A DNA stretch of 64,000 nt from Phymorhynchus buccinoides (GCA_017654935.2 CM065687.1:16182677-16246676); one strand, 5' to 3'. Shown: positions 8,430 through 21,484, counted from the stretch's first letter. Notes: a model not told the origin generated them from the sequence alone. Program-made: numbers and translations.

Positions 8430-10220
8430 CTGACGAGGCCTTTGAAGTATGGTATTCTTTTTTGACTATATATGATAAGCATGCACCTGTTAAAACTAAG
8501 CATGTTCGAGATAACCCTAAGTTGCCTTGGCTGTTGAAGACGTCGAAGATGTATACATTCACGTGATTCCCTCTTTCTAACAGACGATAAAGAAGGGATT
8601 GCAAAACAAACAAAAAATCAAGTTGCATACATAAAACGTGCATCCAAAAAGAAATATTTTCAAAATCTTGTTTCATCTGATGCTAACACCAAATCAATTT
8701 GGAATTCTATTCACCAATTAAGTAACAAAAATGTCAACAATAAAACAACTGTCAGAAAAGAACTCTCTGCATACAGCAATAATGATAGTACTATGCAATC
8801 TGGATACTCGGCATATCATCTGTGTTGTTAAAAAATCGGGACTTTCCTGGTGTTGCACTGCCTCCGGGCATTGCTTCCAGGATCGTTCCCACCATCTTTA
8901 TATCTACTAATGTCCCATATGTGTCTGTTCCAGACCGGAGGACGTTAAGCAGAATTTCATCATTGATGAACTCTCTGCACAGACAAACTCAATGCCCATT
9001 TCTGTGAAGTTGCCCAGTCTACACTAACAAATGATAAACCCCATCTAAACAATATATCGTGTAATTAAACAATTAAACAATTCTGTGACTCAAAAAAAGT
9101 TAACTCTTGATATCCCATTAATGTATGTTCATGAAGTATTCTCCGCTTTCTCCCATTTAAAACAAACGTGCTCCTGTGGGTAGATGATATTGATGGACAA
9201 ATTCTTATAATTGCTGCTCCTATTATATCGGAAACCCTCACATTACTTGCAATCTATGCATTAGTAAGAACCATGCAGTTTCCTAAAGCTTTCAAGGTAG
9301 CCAAAGTAATACCAATTTAAAAATCCGGTGACCCGAAAAAAACTTCAAACTATCGACCTATATCTCTTCTATCCACTCTGTGAAAACCTCTAGAGGAACA
9401 CATTAGAAAACACATCCTCAGTCATTTTGAACAATCAAATTTATTTCAACCTAAGAAACCATCATTCTTGCCATTCTGCACTCACAACTCTAATCGATAA
9501 TTGGCTTTCCAATATAAATAATAACGTTATTACTGGTGCACTCTTTATAGATTTTGCCAAAACATTTGATGTGATTGATCATGTGCTATTATTATAAAAC
9601 TCAAATTGTATGGTCTTTCTAGCAGCAGTCTAGATTTCATATCCTCTTTCTTAGATAACAGATATCAGCTTGCTTTGGGAAAAAACACCTTTTCTCCCTC
9701 CTAAGTATGGTGTTCCCCAAGGGTCAGTCTTTGGCCCTATTCTTTTTTGAATATACATAAATGACTTACCCCTATATCTACAATATCTCTGCGACATGTT
9801 TGCACACGATACAACACTCCATACAAGCCACTCAAAAGTAGAAAAAATAGTTCAAGTTTTACAAACTAGTTAACCACATGGTCAGAGCTAAATCACATGA
9901 GTTTAAACCCAAATAAAACAACATTTATGCTTGTAACCACCAGACAAAAACGACAAAATGTCTCTAGTTCTTCTTCACTGCATTAAAGAAGTAGATTCAT
10001 ACAAAGTGCTAGGGATAGTTATTGACAACAATTTATCATGGTCTCCCCAAGTGCAAAGTGTTTGTAAAATGGTTTATAAAAAGATATTTCTTCTGTCTAA
10101 GAATAAACATTTCCTAAATATGGACTCCCGCAAAGTATTCTTCCATGCTTACATTGAATCCCATATAGATTATTCATCTTCACTCTGGGATTCAGCAAGT
10201 GAACACGTCCTTAAGCCACT
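8430..10220 (+). pseudogene. Degraded non-LTR retrotransposon reverse transcriptase (5' part)
   Basis: Conserved RT blocks are readable in shifting frames: SNYRPISLLS near 9349, LFIDFAKTFDVIDH near 9543, YGVPQGSVFGPILF near 9707, a degraded FADD box reading FAHDTTLH near 9797, then YKVLGIVIDNNLSWSPQV near 9996 and SHIDYSSSLWDSAS near 10170. Multiple stops and frameshifts make it inactive. A family-A SINE lies inside (8830-8958). The element is split at 10220 by a 1.4 kb insertion and resumes at 11600. The block order identifies a LINE of the Jockey/CR1/RTE-like group; the clade cannot be fixed by eye. Confidence 0.8.
8830..8958 (-). mobile_element. SINE family A, near full length
   Basis: Read on the minus strand it runs taacgtcctccggtctggaa...gacacatatgggacattagt...ggtgggaacgatcctgg...gcccggaggcagtgc...gtcccgattttttaa, collinear with the TSD-flanked copy at 16663-16793. 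Confidence 0.75.
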
Positions 10221-11599
10221 GGTAGGTGGTAAATTGTGTTTAACGTCCTCTCGACCTGGGCAGGCACATACGGGACATGTGTGTTAGTGAGATTTGAGAA
10301 TAAAAATAAAACAAACACAAGAACAAAAACAGACGTTACATTGACGTAAACAACATAAAAATAATAATAGGGGACATTCTCTATTTCGCAAGGGGTGTAC
10401 AAGCATATAATTTGAAATGATTTAAGACCAAAGAGTCTCGTTGGCGAAAAGGTCAAGGAGTTATAAAATAGTTATAAAGATATAAAATGTGTATATTAAG
10501 ATGATATGGTCCCTAACAACAACCCAGTAGGCCTAACAAAGTCCCGATTTTTTTAATTAATACAGATAGGTGAGTGTATATTAAGATGATAATCGGCAGA
10601 TGGCCTAACAACAACCCCCAGTTGTAGATTAAAATTCCAGGGCTACCTGATTAAAAAATTTAAAATATATTTTATGATTAAAAAAACAAAATTGGCCTTA
10701 TTTAAATGAATGAATATATGTACAAAACTATGTTTAGTCCTATGTTTATAAAAATATAATGTAACTATAAGTATTTTACAAAGTTTTAAAAGGGATAAAA
10801 ACATAGTTTTATTGGTCCTACCAGGGGGAAGAGTTCTTTCCCCTGGGACTTCCCAAATAAGGGGAAATAATCACATCACGGACAGTGTTTAGGGTTAAGT
10901 TGTGATCCTGAAAAAACAAACAAAAAAAACAACCCAACAAAACGGGTGAAATATTTACAATGGGATCAATTTCGGTATATATTGCTTTGGGGCGAAGTAG
11001 TGCGCCACCAAAATATGTGGGATTAGTATGGCGGTAGGGGCAAAGTTTATTCAAAATAAATATAATATGTTATATCTTAGATGACATTCAATGTTTAATA
11101 ATAGGTGTAGGGTGGAACATGTTATTCCTCTGATGTTATTCTTCATGTAAAAGTTTTAAAAACTTATTATACTATAAATGTAATTAGTTGGCAAAATTAT
11201 TCGGGCTCCCCTCGGTTCTTTCCAAAGGAAGGGGCCCGAGCACTGTCCAATTGTGAATGTAAATGTTATATGATGGAATTAAAATGGTAGTATTAAAAAG
11301 TGTGATTGTTGATGGTGTTGTGGTACAGAGTGAGAGACACCCGGCGGACAATCCGAACGACGGCCGACAATAAAGTTTTCCTTTTTTCTTTAAAATATTT
11401 TTTTAATAATAAACGTTTACTGATAAAAGATATCGGTATGATGTATTTATAAATGTATTATGTAAGAAATATATAGGGACAGACTCCAAGGCGACTCGGT
11501 TTAGTGTCTCCCTGCTCTGGTCATACAAATGTATACTATAATAATTACAATCTGGAGAAAGTGTCCTGTCGGTTGCAGAGAACCATATAGGACAGTTAT
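10221..11599. mobile_element. 1.4 kb AT-rich insertion in the LINE with 12-bp target duplication
   Basis: The 12 bases ccttaagccact occur at 10209-10220 and 11600-11611, and the LINE protein resumes after the second copy, so this block inserted into the LINE. It starts with a family-A-like core (taacgtcctctcgacctggg / ggcacatacgggacat) and ends with a similar, same-orientation segment (gtcctgtcggttgcag / ccatataggacag). Between them it is AT-rich and noncoding, with segments of other repeats such as tcccgatttttttaatta near 10545. It may be a long non-autonomous retroposon; its class is uncertain. Confidence 0.65.
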
Positions 11600-11955
11600 C
11601 CTTAAGCCACTACTCAGACATAGTCTTTATAGACGTTGGCTCAAATTGATTCTACTAAAATCGTCAACTCTATCTAATTCTGACTACATATTACTAGATA
11701 TTCTTCCACTTAAACTTAAATTAAGATTTAATAAAGCCGTTTTTATGCTTAAAACTATGTCATGATGCGCCCCCCAATCTCTTACTGAAAAAATTCAATT
11801 CAATGCAAAACGTCTTCCACACAAACTAATGCTACCTCTTCTAATACTGGACATTTTGAAATCTAGCTTGCATTATTCTGGTGGTCTCCTCTGGAATGAA
11901 ATTTCGTCCCAGTTGAATGTTCACATTTGTTTGAACAATTTTAAAAGAAACTAGA
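11600..11955 (+). pseudogene. Degraded LINE ORF2, 3' part (resumes after insertion)
   Basis: Continues the frame from before the insertion: LKPLLRHSLYRRWLKLIL, then DYILLDILPLKLKLRFNK, a stop, PHKLMLPLLILDILKSS and SGGLLWNEISSQLN. This is the C-terminal part of the same ORF2. Confidence 0.75.
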
Positions 11956-11991
11956 GTACTTGCGTAAACTGACCCAGTCGCGACACATGCT

Positions 11992-12153
11992 TGCACCCCT
12001 AACCCTAACCCTAACCCTAATCTTAACATAAACCCTTAACCGCTAACCCGATTTGGCCCAAATTCGAACTTGTCCAAGCTTTTGACCCCTAGTATCCACC
12101 TGTAAATACTCATGTTGATATATCCAAGCGTTCTCGAGTTATCGCTGTCCCAA

Positions 12154-12192
<39 letters not shown>

Positions 12193-12350
12193 AACCTTTT
12201 TTGTTGTTGAAACACACTGATAACTCTATGTGAGGCCATTTTACACCGAAATATGCATTTTGAGCAAATTTGAACACGGACGGACGGACGGACAAAGTGA
12301 AAACAATACCAGTCTCGCTTCGCGACTGGTAAATATCATCATGCAATTAC
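11992..12350. repeat. Telomere-like (CCCTAA)n, then (CAGA)n and (CGGA)n short repeats
   Basis: Bases 11999-12025 carry four ccctaa units. Bases about 12161-12190 are (CAGA)n and 12279-12294 are (CGGA)n. The block closes with tcgcttcgcgactgg near 12315. It is noncoding. Confidence 0.8.
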
Positions 12351-12699
12351 TTATGAACGTATATGCTAAATAATACTATGTGATCACGAACGATAACCCT
12401 ATCAGCCCGGCTCGCCGTAACTCTCCAGTTGTCTGTCTTATTCCCATTACAGTGTCTTTGTCTTGTATCCACGAAGAACAGTGAAGCAAAACTGATATTG
12501 CTTCCACATGACAATGCGAGAGTTAAATAGATTGTTCGTCTGAGTTTTACCCAAATCGTCTTTTAAAAACAAAAATAAAAAAGATTCCTTTTATTTTGTT
12601 TAAATCTTAATCTAAAGATAATAATTCAAGTCTGACACTGATTTCAATAGCATTTGACATATATCTAACGGAAAGGAATAGCTTTTTTGAATGCAACAA

Positions 12700-12905
12700 A
12701 TACTTGTAGCGGTGCCATAGCCGATGAGGTTTAACCGAGGCGTGCTAACCGCTACACCTATCTGTATTAATTATAAAAAAATCGGGACTTTACTGGTTTC
12801 GTACTGCCTCCGGGCATTGCCTCCAGTATTGTTCCCACCATATTTGTATTTACAAATATCCCATATGTGTCTGATTCAGACCAAGAGGACGTAAAACACC
12901 ATTTT
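12700..12905 (-). mobile_element. SINE family A joined to a tRNA-like segment
   Basis: On the minus strand, 12905-12776 matches family A (gtcctcttggtctgaatcag, acatatgggat, gcccggaggcagta, gtcccgatttttttat). It continues into aggtgtagcggttagcacgc, which resembles a tRNA box A, before reaching gctatggcaccgctac. A matching fragment of the junction occurs on the plus strand at about 10540-10565. Confidence 0.6.
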
Positions 12906-13052
12906 CGTCGCTAACGGAAAGGAAACTAGAAAACTAATATACACATCCAAAGAATAAAAAACCCATCCAGGCCATTAGGTATCCATAATCCACGTGGGAA
13001 TGTTCTTCAAGTGATACCAAAGCCATTCATTGATTCAGATAAAAAAACAATC

Positions 13053-13445
13053 CACTAGTTCCTAACTTTATGTATTTATTAATTAATTTATTTATTTATT
13101 TATGTATTTATATACTTATTTATTCAAGAATATTGTTTAGCGTACATGTATACACACGGCAACAAAACAGCAAAGACTCAGATATAAAAAAAACCCCACT
13201 AGTTCCTAACTTTATGTATTTATGAATTAATTAATTTATTTATTTATGTATTTATATACTTATTTATTCAAGAATATTGTTTAGCGTACATGTATACACA
13301 CGGCAACAAAACAGCAAAGACTCAGATAAAAAAAACACCCCACTAGTTCCTAACTTTATGTATTTATTAATTAATTAATTAATTAATTAATTTATGTATT
13401 TATATACTTATTTATTCAAGAATACTGTTTGGCAACAAAACAGCA
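13053..13445. repeat. About 146-bp tandem repeat x3 with nested (TTTA)n
   Basis: Each unit starts cactagttcctaactttatg, passes through an ATTA/TTTA microsatellite, and contains gcaacaaaacagcaaagac. The third copy lacks a short internal part (tagcgtacatgtatacacac is missing). Confidence 0.9.
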
Positions 13446-14236
13446 AAGACAAAAGTGTTTTTTTTTAAAGCCCTATAAACGTAATCCCAATGAGTCCGAG
13501 TGTTAAATGAAATAATTATAAAAAGCAAAGCCTAAGTAAACTACTGAATTGATCTTAATGAAAACTTGCACATAAGTGTCTTCCAAGTCCCCCAAATAAT
13601 GCTTGCCAATCATGATGGTAGCCTATTTTACCGAGCCAACTGGAAAGCCAAGTAAACATGCATTTGATTTTCTAATGGCATCGCATTTTGTAAAAAAACC
13701 CACCAACATACTGAAAAGTAACAAAACTCATCATGACCAGCAGTTGGTGTGGAGGTGGGAGGGGAGGGGGGGGGGGGGGCTATAAAAAACAGAGAAAGGG
13801 GTTAAGATGGGGGAAGGGGTGGTGATCGAGTAGCCGTCTACCTGCTATGGCGCCGAAGCATGGTGTCTTGTGTCAAAAATCTACCCCCCCCCCCCCCCCC
13901 CCCCCCCCCCAACTTTAGTACCCTGGCTGTCATGACAAAAGCTTCTATGGCACAATCAGTTAGTGATAATTACGATCAATGCATTTGTGGTGCTTATAGC
14001 CTATGTATAAGCTTATATGCACGTCAGTAGACCTGACTCCGTCACTGAACTCTGGGTCGATCATTGACTGGTTCTGTGTTTCTTGCTTCTGGTTGTAAGT
14101 TACTGGATTAGGCCTAACTATCCAGCCACAAGCCAACTATAATTCACAATTCAGTCAGTCAATCAATCAGTCAACCAATCAATCACTCAGTCATGATCAG
14201 TAAGCGATCCAACCAACCAGCCACGGAGTCAGCCTA
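13446..14236. other. No gene seen; poly-G and poly-C runs
   Basis: Poly-G at about 13767-13779 and poly-C at 13885-13911 stand out; 14150-14260 is a run of loose cagtcaatcaatc repeats. No supported coding sequence. Confidence 0.6.
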
Positions 14237-14267
14237 TTGACCAACCGACCAATCAATCATTCAATCA

Positions 14268-14751
<484 letters not shown>

Positions 14752-14935
14752 CAGAATCAGAATTATTGTCTTCAAAACTATGAGTTGACATAAAACAACG
14801 AAACAAACAATGAATTAATGATAATAATTAATGTATGAAATAAGTAAACAACATTTTCGGTTATAAAAACGTGCGTGCGTGTGTGTCGTGCGCGCGCGTG
14901 CGTGCGTCATGTGTGTGTGCACGCAAGTTGATATG

Positions 14936-15066
<131 letters not shown>

Positions 15067-15444
15067 GGATGTTTTATTGAGGGTAAAAAGGGTAAGCTAC
15101 AATAGCTTCTTTACACCTTGCCCTCTCACTCACACATTCATACCATGCATCAAGCAAAGAAAATTTGACATAAAACAATAAAGTCAAGAAAATGGAACAA
15201 AAAATTGGCACATGAAATCATTGAAAAAGAAATCAAAAATGGGATTTAAAGCAAAACATGGATAATACTTAACAATGGTGAACTTGAATTGGTAGTTTAA
15301 ATTGAGGACGAAAAAAGGGAAACCATTTTGAGACAATGACAATTTTTCAGAAGAAACCCAATTTTAAGGAAGAACAAAAAAACAAAAACAAAAAACACAC
15401 AAAAAACCCCACCATTATAAGATAACATGGGAATATGAGAGAGG

Positions 15445-15544
<100 letters not shown>

Positions 15545-15810
15545 TAAGAATCTAGGCATAAGCTGATGGCATTAGTAACGTTTGAAGTACAACTCATTAA
15601 TTAGCATTACTAATAAACAAGATTGTCTATTAGGAGCTTGTGATAAGATTTTCGAAAGGAGAGAGAGAGAGAAACATTTGAAACATTTGAAACATTTGTT
15701 TATTGAGGGAAAAGAATAAGCACACAGTGGGCTTGTTTACATCTTGCCCTCGAAACAAAAGAAGAAAAGCATGATTAAACTTCAATTAATGAACAAAAGC
15801 AACAAGGGGA

Positions 15811-16120
15811 ACCCCCCCCCAAAAAAAAAAACCAAAAAAAAAAAAAAAAACAAAAAACAACCCACCAACAACTACACATTCATACACCCATCCACCCGGC
15901 TCCCCCCACCCACCACCAACCTCGCACACAGCACAGTAATCATATGAACTAATATAAATTGAATTCACAAGAATCAGGAAATACATTGTGGAGGAGAGAG
16001 AAAAAAAAAAAAAAAAAAAAAAAAAAATCAATCTAAAAACAAATGTATTATGAGTATGACATCATCAAAACACAAGGAATTACTGTCTTCCTCCCCCCCC
16101 CCCCCCCCCCCCCCCCCCTT
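15811..16120. repeat. Cluster of homopolymer runs (poly-A, poly-C)
   Basis: Poly-A interrupted by C at 15821-15850, poly-A at 15999-16027 and poly-C at 16093-16118. No coding sequence. Confidence 0.85.
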
Positions 16121-16249
16121 AAAGTGAAACAAAAACAAACAACAAAAACCTCATGTTTAGAAACAAGATTTATGTACAAATTAACCATGTCATGAATAAA
16201 CGTTTAAAACAGAAGCTACATAAGAGATTAATATGTGATGTTGTTTATA

Positions 16250-16508
<259 letters not shown>

Positions 16509-16662
16509 TCATGTGCGTTCAAAGAAGTGACTCAAGGTTCGTTTTCAATCTCCGGAAAATCATTTTATTACCGCAAGTGCAGATAAATTTAGTGCCAGCG
16601 CATCTTCTCAAGGCCACTGACTCTGACCCGTTGTAATTAGCCCCTAATTATGGATTCAATGA

Positions 16663-16793
16663 AAGTTTGTTTAACGTCCTCCGGCCTGGAACAGGCACAT
16701 ATGGGACATTAGTAACTAGAAAGGTAGTGGGACGATTCTGGATGCATTGCAATACCAGGAGAGTACCGAATTAAAAAAAAAAAATACATTGTT
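16663..16793 (+). mobile_element. SINE family A, intact copy with 21-bp target duplication and poly-A tail
   Basis: The 21 bases beginning ccctaattatggattcaatg occur at 16642-16662 and 16794-16814. The insert begins aagtttgtttaacgtcctcc, contains ggaacaggcacatatgggac, and ends in a run of 12 A plus tacattgtt. A perfect long target duplication and a poly-A run show recent LINE-driven retroposition. No tRNA box A or box B is visible. Confidence 0.85.
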
Positions 16794-16814
16794 CCCTAAT
16801 TATGGATTCAATGA

Positions 16815-17330
16815 CATCACAATTTATTTTTATCATCTGACTGTCATTCTTCCCACAATGCACCAATAAACACTAGGCATAGAAACAGGAAGTATCAACG
16901 AGGGCACAGAGAGCTTACGAGTCGTCTGCTGTTGAAACAGATTGGTATCACCCTTTTTTGTGAACAAGATTTTGATTCGATTTCGGAATAACAGTGTGAA
17001 AATTGTTTCAGCTGCTCCCAAGCGCTGTCTCTGAGAAATTGGTGAGAATATAAAGTGTTGTTTGACTGTTTTTCCAGAAAATTCAGCCCATAGCAGACGG
17101 GCTTGTGCCCTGTCATTTTTTTTGGGCGAGAACCAGCGATCACTGATTGCCTTTGTGTAGGCTAGGCCATCGAAGCTTGAAATAAATAGAACCACTATGT
17201 TGAAGATTTTCTTTGTCTTAAACATAATCAAAAAATATATTTATTGATGTTTTCTCAAAATTTGGATTATTTCTTTGTAGAAAAGAGAATTTTCTCAACA
17301 TTTCTTTCGCTTTGTGTCAACCAATGATAT
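16815..17330. other. No supported gene
   Basis: A 132-codon open frame on the minus strand has no recognisable motif and ordinary AT-rich composition. Nothing else seen. Confidence 0.4.
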
Positions 17331-17339
17331 TCCGTCTTT

Positions 17340-17440
17340 CATGCATTGCGGAATGCTCATTGTGTCGTCCGCCATTTGCAACCAGCAGACGCCGGCGTGT
17401 GAGGCAGTGAACTCACAGAATTAGTTAGAGAATAGGCCTA
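17340..17440 (+). promoter_or_regulatory. Candidate promoter / 5' untranslated region
   Basis: A locally GC-rich stretch contains gtcgtccgccatttgc, close to a YY1-type initiator (CCGCCATnTTG-like), then cagcagacgccggcgtg. UBA1's ATG lies right after a splice acceptor at 21383, so a noncoding first exon must exist upstream. This is one possible site, about 4 kb away. It is a weak inference from composition only. Confidence 0.2.
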
Positions 17441-17985
17441 TTGGTCGAGCTTAAAATTGTATTCAGGTTAGGAATATGCAATATTGCTTACTTTTACTCA
17501 TTATTATTCATACTACTACCGATAGGAATGTCGAGTTCCTGAAATCCTGATCTGGTTTTTGTCTTTTTTGTTGAAGTTACTAATTAGGCCTAACGGTGAA
17601 CACTGAACACTGAACAGGAAATGCGCTGAACGCCTGTGGAGGTGGCAGTTCAGGTGCAGAAGTGAGGAACAACTGAAACCCTAGTCTCAGCTTTTCAACA
17701 TGACTTGTTGTCTGTCGCATGATTCTAATCTTGGTGTATTCAGCTGGCTCAGTTCTACTTCTATCTGGGCGTGAATGTATCCAAACATTCGTTCTCTTTC
17801 AAGTTAGATCTACTTTGTCTCAGGCCTACACTATTGTGCTACATCTTCTTAGGCAGCCAACATCTTCACGTTGAAGATTCTGTTGCACACATGGAGAAAG
17901 TAGAGTTAAACCAAGGGATTTAATCTCCCCAATGCCAGCTGTATCCTCAAATCCCTTTGACTGGGGTCAGGGGATGTACCCTGGG

Positions 17986-18694
17986 CAGTGTTACCCATGC
18001 TTCCAAATTTTTAAGGGTCATCATGACCCTTTGCCCCCAAATTTTAAGGGTCATTTGAAAATTTTTGCGGGTCAAAATAAAAGCCATAATAAATGGACAA
18101 TATGCTCTTGTTGGCCTTGGAAGCGGCAGTGCACAGACTGCAGAAGAGCTTGCCATCACGATGCTGAAGCCAGTCAAATTCTTCACACCAACTTGACTTG
18201 AATTTGCGAGTTACTTTCTTCTTTTAATCACTACTGACAGTTGAAGTAGAACTTGAAGGGCCTGGAACTGGTTCGAGGGTTTTTGTCACCTCACTGAAAA
18301 CTTCAGTCTTTGGAAGAACTTTGCGTCAAAGTTTTCGCAATCCAGCGAAGCAGCTGCCTCCATTTTTTGCTTCCAAGGCCAGGCTTGGCAGCAGTGCACG
18401 TGCGAGCAGCATGGGTAGCGAGAAACAAAGGGAAATCACTCTGTGGTTCATGATAGTTTTTGTCGTCTGCTTCAAGCATGGTATAGTAGTGAAAGAAGAG
18501 GCCCAGTATATTTTGTTGATCGTTTCCCGCAAGCCGAAATGGCTTCGACATTCTGATCGCGGCGAACACGTTTGAGGAAACAATCGGCTGAAAGAAAACC
18601 TACGTCACAATGACGTATTGACTGAAAAATGTATACGTCAAACTTGAAACTTTGTACGTAATTTACGTACAGATCTGCGTAATCGGGAACACTG
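17986..18694 (-). mobile_element. Non-autonomous hAT-like element with 6-bp target duplication and zinc-finger remnant
   Basis: Ends are CAGTGTTACCC and GGGAACACTG (imperfect inverted repeats starting CAG). The 6-bp direct repeat cctggg flanks it (17980-17985 and 18695-18700). The minus strand carries a segment reading RKFKSSWCEEFDWLQHRDGK then LFCSLC, the start of a TTF/BED-type zinc finger as found at the N-terminus of hAT transposases. The catalytic domain is absent. It sits inside an older repeat (gtaccctgggca...) that also occurs inverted at about 57700. Confidence 0.8.
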
Positions 18695-19098
18695 CCTGGG
18701 CAAGGCATCTCCACTATAGTATAAACAACTTTTTGCCCAGCCCACCAGAATAGTATGTCCCCTCTGCTATCTGGTAGTCATGGTTGGAAACGACAGACTG
18801 GCATACAATCTCTTGTGATTATTTAAACTTGTTAAAGATCACAAACATAGAGTTTTAAACGTTTTCAGGTACAATTGGCTTTGCGTTGTTTAGATGAACA
18901 TAAATAAATGCCATAGATGCAGTGAGAGGGCACATTTTCTGGATTTTTATTTTGTTCTTGAAATAAAACTAAGCTCAGAAATTGAACAAAATTGTCTGCT
19001 AAACTGGAAATGACGACACAGACCTTGAATCATGTGATTGTGAAGGAAGTAGAATCGCATGATGCCAATATCAATGCGCTCATGCCGGTCTACTATTT

Positions 19099-19263
19099 GT
19101 TGTTTGTTGTCATACCCTGGCTTAAAGACTCCAGGGATCATCCCAACAGCCGTAGAACTTGAACACTATGGTACAAATGCAGCAGTTAGGAATGAGAACA
19201 TTACGTGTGTGACCGGTTTGATTACCCCGCCATGTGGGCAGCCACACTCAGACTTCGGAGGAT
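19099..19263 (-). mobile_element. SINE family B
   Basis: Shares tcataccctggcttaaagac, agggatcatccc, ctatggtacaaatgca, gtgtgtgaccg and gggcagccacactcagac with copies at 28675, 32836 and 49341. On the minus strand it ends in a caacaaacaacaaa tail. Confidence 0.8.
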
Positions 19264-19494
19264 TTTGGACTGATGATGTTATGCTAGGAGCTTTTAATGG
19301 CTAAAGACAATCCCCGCATAACTGCAGAGCATAACATTTTGATGTAGCCTTGGTGTTCTAGCTAACTAAATGAAGTCAAGGCGAAGTGGTATTCTGAATC
19401 TGCCTTGTTCTTAATTTACCTGCGTATGCGCAAATCCATCACTTGACTTCCGCCATCCTCAGTTTCGGGTTGGGGGTGGGTTAGGGTTGGGTTG

Positions 19495-19495
<1 letters not shown>

Positions 19496-19543
<48 letters not shown>
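19496..19543. repeat. (CA)n microsatellite
   Basis: About 48 bases of CA. Confidence 0.95.
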
Positions 19544-19545
<2 letters not shown>

Positions 19546-19909
19546 AGGGGTGGAGTGGTAATCTCAGAACAGAAGGTAAACTCAGAACATGACACTGGGC
19601 GTATGAACTGCACACACGTGTCAAACTGTACCTTTCATTGATTTCCTCTGCAAGACTCCGTCTACTTAAATGTGATAATGGACCGTAGGGTAAGGTTTGG
19701 GATAAGGATTTGAGGGTGTTGAAAAGGGATAAGGATATGGATAAGGAGGAGGGTGAAGATATCACACACATAGGAACGTAATAGGCGGAAACCAGACAGT
19801 GGTTGTTTTTGTTTTTATTTATAATATTATATACTAGACAGAAGACATTGCAGCGAAAGCCTGCAACAACAGAAAAATATACTCATACGTATAAACAAAG
19901 AATAACAAC

Positions 19910-20530
19910 GATCTATGCATAGCTTGGGGTCATTCTGCAAACCGACCTCTCCTGGGGAGCCCACATCTCAGCTACATGCGCCTAAGCCAACAGAGCTCTC
20001 AGTTTCCTAAGGAGGAACCTGAAGGTGTGCTCCACTGCTACCAAGGAGCATGCATACAAGGCCATGGTCAGACCCATCACAGAATATATATATATATATA
20101 TATGCAAGCTCTGTCTGGGACCCACACACTAACAGGCTGACCTCGGACTTGAGAAGGTGCAGCGCAGAGCAGCCAAATATGTCCTTAACAGGCACAGAAA
20201 CGGATCCAGTGTCAGTAGCATGCTCCAACAGCTACAATGGTCCTCACTGGCTGAGCGCCGCAGAGCATCCAGGCTCACCATGTTCTATAAAATTGTGAAT
20301 GGACTGGCCTGTGTAAGGCGCAACGCCCTGAAACCCCTACCTCCCAGCAGTAGAAGAGAGAACCACAACATGCAATTTCAACGTATATAGATCTGCAAGA
20401 ACCGACTACGGCAACAACTTACCTCCCCCAAACCATCCGTGACTTGAACTCCTTGCCACTGGAAACTGTCCAGTCCCCACGATCAGCTCCTTCACCTCAA
20501 AGGTGCTGAAGCGCCCCGCATAAAGACCAC
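19910..20530 (+). pseudogene. C-terminal part of a LINE reverse transcriptase ORF
   Basis: Blocks read LGVILQTDLSWGAHISATC, RALSFLRRNLKVCST, KEHAYKAMVRPITEY, then after a (TA)n microsatellite (20086-20102) and a frameshift KVQRRAAKYVLNRHRNGSS, LQQLQWSSLAERRRASRLTM and FYKIVNGLACV. These are typical of the region after the RT domain in Jockey/CR1-type LINEs. It is broken by stops and the TA expansion. Confidence 0.8.
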
Positions 20531-21382
20531 ATACTTTTCTTTTTTTCATTTTTTTTCATGTGGGGTTGGGTGTTCTCAGACTAGCCAGGGGTGCCAGCCT
20601 CGCATGCCCTCTTATCTATCTAGCTTTTGTTTTTGTTTTTTTCCTGCGCAGTATACATTCTTTGAACCCCAGTAGATGTCAATAATTGCCGGTTACGGCA
20701 GGTGGACATAACCGGAAGAAGAATGTTGCTATGTAGTCGACATGGAGGACTGCGGTCAGCTCTATGTCAAACCTCTGCTAGGGTGTAAACTGTAACTCAA
20801 TTATCTAAATTCTTGTCGTTACCAGGATTATCATAAATGGGATCAAGAGTAAGCCAGGACTCGACATTACAGTAAATAAAATAGAATACAACAGAAATAG
20901 ACCTTAAAAGCAAGAGAGAGAGGAGAGAAAGAGTAAGCTTCATTGATGGGGGAACGGGTGGGTTTTGAGATTTTATTTGATGGCAGAGAGGGTTAGTCGC
21001 TGACGGAGGGAGAGAGGAAGTTTTTTTAAAAAGTGTTTGACTTTGAATTTTAGGATTGTGAATATGATTAGGGGGTGACTAACCTTTTATGCACCCATGA
21101 TCTTTAAATTAACTAAACCTAGTAGTAGAACTGGAAAGCTTACAATGTCCACATGTATCCAGTGTAAGAGGATAACAGAAAAATTAATGGAGGCTTCTTT
21201 CCGTGTATAAATTGCCTTCTCTTTCGCCTTTTCCATTACCACTGTATTAGTTAATAGTACTATTACAATGCTAGGAGTAGCCTTGTAGATTTATAGCATA
21301 AGAGCTATAACTTATGTCTTGTTCTTGGTTTATTTTAAAAATTTGAAAAAAAAGAAGTTTTTATAAAATGTCTTTTTTTCAG
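20531..21382. other. Intergenic or UBA1 intron sequence; no gene seen
   Basis: AT-rich with a GA-rich patch (20910-20935). Probably the intron between a noncoding UBA1 first exon and the ATG exon; it ends with the acceptor tctttttttcag. Confidence 0.5.
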
Positions 21383-21484
21383 ATGTCCAGTGATAGCACC
21401 GCCCCTCCTGCCAAGAGAGCCCGCATCGAAGAAAACACCTCTGGCAATTCTTTTAACGCTACTTGTTCTACAAGTAACAACTCT
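21383..21484 (+). CDS. UBA1: UBA1 exon 1 (start exon)
   Basis: Begins [18 protein letters not shown], ends at TCT/GTAAGG, phase 0. PAKRARIE resembles the N-terminal nuclear localisation signal of the long UBA1 isoform. No second copy of this exon exists in the window. Confidence 0.85.

Noticed and set aside
12000..12025. True telomere or chromosome end
   Set aside because: Only four units, flanked by other interspersed repeats on both sides.
16833..17231. 132-codon minus-strand open frame
   Set aside because: No recognisable motif and ordinary composition; chance length is possible in this region.
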